A DNA stretch of 64,000 nt from Hyposmocoma kahamanoa (Eukaryota; Arthropoda; Insecta; Lepidoptera; Cosmopterigidae). The translations under genes were made by a program, and so were the position numbers. The notes under the pieces were generated by a model that did not search any database, was not told the origin of the DNA, and was given only the letters and a program-made list of their open reading frames with translations. The stretch spans positions 5,073,167-5,137,166 of the forward strand of contig NW_020654748.1 in assembly GCF_003589595.1 (NCBI RefSeq), in the 5' to 3' direction. This document shows, piece by piece, positions 59,272 to 64,000 of this stretch. The stretch's first letter is position 1. Each line of letters begins with the position of its first letter.

Positions 59272-59659
59272 GTTTGTTATTTGTGGTATACAACAAAGTA
59301 GGAATTCACAAAAGAAACCCATGTGTGTATAGAAACAAAGTGAAGTTTGAGTGAGAATTTACACTCTACAGCAGGATAAATAACAACTTGCTTTTCAAGT
59401 GATGGTGTGCTTATTAAGGTCGAATTGTTCAGTTTGATGTAGAACTGATCGTACCTACAATGCGATTTTTTGAAAACCAATTTTAAAGTGTTAATATGGA
59501 TATTGTGATTTGTTGATTTATTGTTGTTGTTGTAATGTAATAGGTAAGTGTAGTTCGCGAAATATTATTTACTCATAATCGACGGAAAATAATGGAACAA
59601 AAGAATCGCACGTAGTGGTTTAGTAGAAGTAGATCTCCTTTATCTTATTCATTCTCATT

Positions 59660-59918
59660 CTTAACCTTACCTATTTCTGCCGCCAAACAGTAATGTAAGC
59701 GTTACTGCGTTCCGGGTGTGAAGGGTAAGGGTGCTGGTGAAATTACAGGCACATGGGATTTGTCAACTTTTGTGTCATGGTGATGGGCGTGGTGCCAGTG
59801 CTACTCAGATCTTTTCGATTTTAAGCTCCAAGTGGCACTGCAACTGCTACAGACAGGCGTGTCGCTTACAACCAGGCGCACAACTTGTTGGTCCCGTTAT
59901 TTGGTGTCGTAAAAAAAT
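59660..59918 (+). repeat. Dispersed family A copy
   Basis: 'ccttacctatttctgccgcc' to 'ttatttggtgtcgtaaaaaa'; the first 40 bp are missing. Confidence 0.68.
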
Positions 59919-60239
59919 GCTATCAGTATTACCTACACGCACTGTACACAGTTAGTGTTGATACGTCTAAGTATGCAAGATGAAAAGTTAGGTTACACTT
60001 ATTGTACCTTGCCACTACCGAGATTTCCCGGTATTTCTGAAAACCGGAATTCCCGGGAGCAAGCCCTAGAGTTACTTTACTGCCGCCGTTAGTTGAAAGG
60101 GAACATATGACACTTTTTTTTAAAATGAGTTACATGTATACTGCCGTGATCGGCAAAAAAAGACGACTTTAGTTAGTCGACGACTTTATCGCCGATGGAG
60201 CAAATATGTTTAGGAATGGCGACGACGTCTAGGAAAACG

Positions 60240-60375
60240 TAGTGTAAGGTCGACCTGCGGCAAGATGGACAGACAACCTGAGAAACGTGGCCTGCAACGG
60301 CTGGATGCGGGCTAAACAAGATCGGGTGAGTTGACGTTTTCAAGGGGAGGTTATGTCCAACAGTGATGTTACATT
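60240..60375 (+). mobile_element. RTE-type LINE tail fragment
   Basis: Plus-strand translation reads GRPAARWTDNLRNVACNGWM then RAKQDR. This matches the GRPxxRWTDDLxxVAGxxWM tail of RTE-like elements, ending at 'ggaggttatgtccaacagtg'. Confidence 0.65.
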
Positions 60376-61400
60376 AAAGTAACTTTATCTACGGATCCCT
60401 GCAAAGTGACATCTTATTTCCGTAAGATAAAAATTCAATTCCCTTAGTGAGTCAAATAGCTTTCACAGAGCCTTAATTTCTTTTCTGCCACTATTTTTAT
60501 TTATTTCTAGGTGGATTAGGTATGAAGTTACCGTAATAGAAAAGGGCGTAAGTACCCACACTTTTATAGTCAAACTAAGTTAAATAAACGCATTTACAAA
60601 ACAAATTGGTAAAAAGGCGTAATTGCATATACTATAATTTAGTGACCAAACCAGATCCGCGTAAATGTCGTGGCAACGTGTAAGAGTCCGTAGACAACAT
60701 AAATTAATGCTTACTTTCAAAAAAGAAAGTTGTAGCCATTGAAATAACAAAGTACCAAATAACATTAAATCCCTCTCCTGTAAAATTTGGTTTGCTGCAG
60801 ATACGCGCATTTTATCAATTCTACTTAAGCGTATTTGAACTATCCCCGACGATATACATCATACTTTCGTTTTAAATACACGTGTAATAAAAAGATACAA
60901 ATCATATTTAACTTTCCAAATCTTCCTCAGTTAAAGCTCAACATATATGTAGTTACTGAAAAATGTTAATTTCTCAGATGACGGTTTCACAATTCTCACA
61001 TGAATTTAAAATAAAGTGAAAACGTTACCTTTCTTTTAAGTAATAAAAATCTTGACAATGTCAAACTACGACACTGAAAACATATTGTAACCACATACTG
61101 CCCTTTCATCTTATTATTCCTTGCGTCCATCTTACCTAATATTGAGTATTTTACGAACATGTTTTACTAATTTCAAAATGAAAAATGGTAATATTTAAAT
61201 AATGAAGCAAAATAATAAAATATTTCAGTTCCATATTTTGCGTGTAATATAGGTTTATCTTATTGCGTTTGCAGAAAGTGTCTATGTTTTTTCGTTTGGA
61301 AACAGCAGATATTATTTTCATTTAATTTTTTTAAACATTTTTTTCGGTTTTGAGTTTTAGTCACAAGCGGCCTTTCAACTAACGGCGGCAGATTACTTGT
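60376..61400 (+). other. Kinase intron 5, no recognised feature
   Basis: AT-rich, no frame of interest. Confidence 0.5.
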
Positions 61401-61408
61401 CTTATTAT

Positions 61409-61786
61409 CTTAGAATAATAACGCATAGAATGATAGTTTCATATCAAACGAACTGTCACAAGTGAGGCAAAAATCAAATTCATGTAGGCTAGTTTTAGTA
61501 GTAGGTTAATTTTCGGTTTTAGTAAATATTTATATAAAAATACAAGTTGAAACGTGTTACTTCCTTGTGGAATGTGATGTTAGTATCTATTTTATATTTG
61601 TCTGACGTATTTTTACACTCATTTACCGCACATTTCGTCATTTTTAGCTAAAATTCTTGAGCTGTTCGCGGTGCAAGTTGACCTTGAGCACTGAAGGCCC
61701 GCCCGCTCGTGTAGGCCCATTGGGAGCGCTTCAATTTGCCTCACTTAGCGTGTGCGGACTAGGTTTCTATGCGTTATTATTCTAAG
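61409..61786. mobile_element. MITE with exact 8-bp target duplication
   Basis: The ends share a 22-bp perfect inverted repeat starting CTTAGAATAATAACGCATAG. The 8-bp direct repeat cttattat flanks both sides (61401-61408 and 61787-61794). An inner inverted pair, AAGTGAGGCAAA/TTTGCCTCACTT, lies inside. 378 bp, no coding. An 8-bp duplication suggests hAT mobilisation. It is 150 bp upstream of a kinase exon acceptor. Confidence 0.85.
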
Positions 61787-61936
61787 CTTATTATATACTA
61801 AACTACACGCTTACATTTTTATAAAAACCGAAGTTTTTTTTATTTTTTACCCTATTGAAACACAAGATAGTCGTCAAGCAAGTCGTTCTGATAATACTTC
61901 GTGAGCTATACTTATTAACACAGAATAATTTTGCAG

Positions 61937-62014
61937 GATAGCCTGGATGTGTTGATCCGCCACCAAAGTCGGAGCCTCGAAAGCAATCTCTTGAACAAAG
62001 TTAACGAGATACAG
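61937..62014 (+). CDS. FES/FER-like tyrosine kinase, exon 6 of window (coiled coil continues)
   Basis: 26 codons, phase 0-0, acceptor 'aataattttgcag' and donor GTAATT. It encodes DSLDVLIRHQSRSLESNLL then NKVNEIQ and continues the coiled-coil heptads of the previous exon. It is the last exon I can support. The SH2 and kinase exons expected for FES/FER are absent from 62015-64000, so the gene must continue past the window if the call is right. A 378-bp MITE ends 150 bp upstream. Confidence 0.62.
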
Positions 62015-64000
62015 GTAATTTTATTAGTAATAAGTATCTACTACCCCAGAACGTAAAAAATACTACCTGCCTAACTATCAAACAGTATATACTTAAAGGC
62101 AATCTCTACAAAATAAATGTTTATAGGTGTACCTACTTGTTACACATACAGCTATGACACACAAAAGGAAAGTACCTACCTTAAATATCGTAGATAGGAT
62201 ATTTCGCTTCGTGAACAATTTATTCTATTCTTAAAAGTAAATAATACTGCATTGAAAGATCTTTAAAAAGTGGATTGTCTCATCTGGGAGCCCAACCGAC
62301 CAAATGTTAAAAAACATTTTTATTTGTCATGCAAGGCTTCAAAACTGTTGTTCGACACGAGTGCTTATATTGAAACCTGAGCAAGCGAAAGATTCTAAGA
62401 TAAAAGATTCAAAAATAGAATTCTGAGCATAGCGAGAGTTTCAAGACACGATACGCAAAACAACTTTGCTGCCGAGCGAAACACACAACTTTTCACCACA
62501 CTATAGCGAGGAAAATGGTAGATGAAAGAAAAACAGTTGAACTCAGTTTTCAAAAAACAGTTTTAATAAAGAAAATTAGTTGTCGTTGTCAATTTAATGT
62601 CAACAATAATAAGAATAACATAAATTATATAGGGTGGCCGCAGTGGAGATGAAGTAAAGACGAGAAAATATAATGAATAACTACATTAAATTTCCACAAA
62701 GGTATTTCTTAAACTAAATAATTTTAAGAACGTCCGAAGTTAGGTACGTTAGGTCTAAAAGTACTTATACGAAAAAGATCTTAACTAAAGAAATTTAGTC
62801 TACGTCCGATGTTAGGAACGTTGGGCCGAAAAGTGTCTAATAATTATAATTAAAATGACGAGTTTTGCATCGGTCACGTTGCAATGCACGGGGCGCGCGT
62901 TCCGAGGTGCGCGAATGCAAGTACATTGACCTGACGTTTTAGATATGTGTGTTATGTGCAAATCTGGATACATGACACATATATCAACGGATTTATTTTA
63001 CATAATAATGTACGATAAATCGCGTACTTGAACGTGTTGTGCACCACAGTCCATCGTAAAGTTCGAATTTCAAAGACCAAAGAAAAAACGCTTTTGAGCG
63101 CAGATTTCTAATGAGAAAGAAAGCCTTTCCGAGCTAGTGAGGTGAAAAACATATTTTTAAGATGCCGACCGAAAAGGTCGATTAGTTGACATCATAAAAA
63201 TAAACTCGCCAAATCAAATATCCCATAGCCGTGAGGCACCCTGTAATATTTTACTTATTACCTATCTTGTATGCTGTATTAAGGTAGGTATAACGTCGTT
63301 AATAATAATTATTATTATTCATTTGTTTATTCATGGCACCATATCGAGGCATGACCGCCAATTTATCGTAAGCGACATTACATACTCGTACATAAGCAGT
63401 GTTTTTTATTGCAAATGATATTTTAAACTATAACGGACAAGGACGCGTCGACATTTTCCGTCAAAATTACATCAAATAGAAATTATAGCAAAAGCTAAGT
63501 TTGTCATTAGCTCCACTGTTTTTTATATTTTAGTGTAACCTACAAAATTGATACCAAAAATCATAAAGTACGCGATCCAACTTGTTATCGCAACCGACAT
63601 GGTATTCCTACCATGCATCATAATTTCGTTGTCTACTATGAACAAAGTGGAAAAACACGTGTTGTATCTTTTTTACACGCCTTTTTAAAAGCCTCAAAAA
63701 TCTTTAGACAGAGATAGCAAAAGGCTTAACATCCATTGTTATTAAAAAATTTTTAGCTGTTACACAACGGTTACGAAATTTATTATTACAATAATATTAA
63801 AATTCAATTTAGTATCACATTCATACATAGAAATATTTAAAAAAAGCACTCCTGTAAAGTTTATTTTTTGTCCCTTACATTAAATCGGTGGTAACAGCTC
63901 GATAAATCTGCCATTCGCTACCCAAAGCGAGGCTAAGTAACAAAATATTTTTTTGAGATATCTTAAAAAACCATAACCCAGCATTAGAATATTGAAATTA
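62015..64000 (+). other. Start of the intron after the last exon seen
   Basis: No further exon recognised. A possible mariner-like pair of ends, 'atagggtggccgcag' at 62630 and 'gaggcaccctgta' at 63232, brackets about 600 bp. Confidence 0.4.
62731..62836. repeat. Diverged two-copy direct repeat
   Basis: 'cgtccgaagttaggtacgtt' (62732) and 'cgtccgatgttaggaacgtt' (62802), each followed by 'aggtctaaaagt' or 'gggccgaaaagt'. Spacing is about 70 bp. Confidence 0.75.

Noticed and set aside
62630..63245. Mariner-like MITE with AGGGTG ends
   Set aside because: Only about 7 bp of the ends match, too short to support a call.
1..64000. CRISPR arrays, operons, defence islands or other prokaryotic systems
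   Set aside because: No regular spaced repeats, no dense coding and clear spliceosomal introns; the window is eukaryotic.

Overview
The window is nuclear DNA from an insect, most likely a moth or butterfly. It is AT-rich, has GT-AG introns, contains no dense ORFs, and is packed with small dispersed repeats of the kinds common in Lepidoptera: tRNA-derived SINEs with a 'gggttcgatcc' B box, Penelope-like elements, RTE- and Jockey-type LINE tails, and short inverted-repeat elements. No organism can be named from the sequence alone.

One host gene is supported. Six internal exons on the + strand (23316-23538, 34641-34805, 43976-44056, 47338-47523, 59143-59271, 61937-62014) have clean splice sites. 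Every junction between them is in phase 0, and they join into one open frame of about 287 codons. The predicted protein looks like the F-BAR domain and following coiled coil of a FES/FER (Fps85D-type) cytoplasmic tyrosine kinase. The first F-BAR exons lie upstream and were not found in 1-23315. The SH2 and kinase exons would lie beyond 64000. Introns of about 11.1, 9.2, 3.3, 11.6 and 2.7 kb are filled with mobile elements.

Region by region: 1-23 kb holds repeats only (family A and B copies, SINEs, a 30-bp perfect hairpin, LINE tails, Penelope ends). The first intron (23.5-34.6 kb) holds two TWA-flanked inverted-repeat elements, a third with TAAA flanks, LINE tails, and a tentative two-exon gene for a 37-residue secreted peptide. 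The second intron (34.8-44 kb) holds a near-complete hAT element with an exact 8-bp target duplication and a BED-finger transposase broken by only two in-frame stops. The third intron holds an LTR-retrotransposon gag remnant and a SINE. The fourth (47.5-59.1 kb) holds a decayed Penelope-like element with an RT YVDD motif, a roughly 600-bp direct duplication, a mariner transposase tail and a large GT/GC microsatellite. The fifth holds a LINE tail and a 378-bp MITE with an exact 8-bp target duplication, about 150 bp upstream of the last exon.

No CRISPR, operon or other prokaryotic system is present. The most informative observations are the exon chain of the kinase gene, the young hAT insertion, the several inverted-repeat elements with readable target duplications, the perfect hairpins, and the candidate nested peptide gene. 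The proposed host functions rest on motif recognition without any database search.
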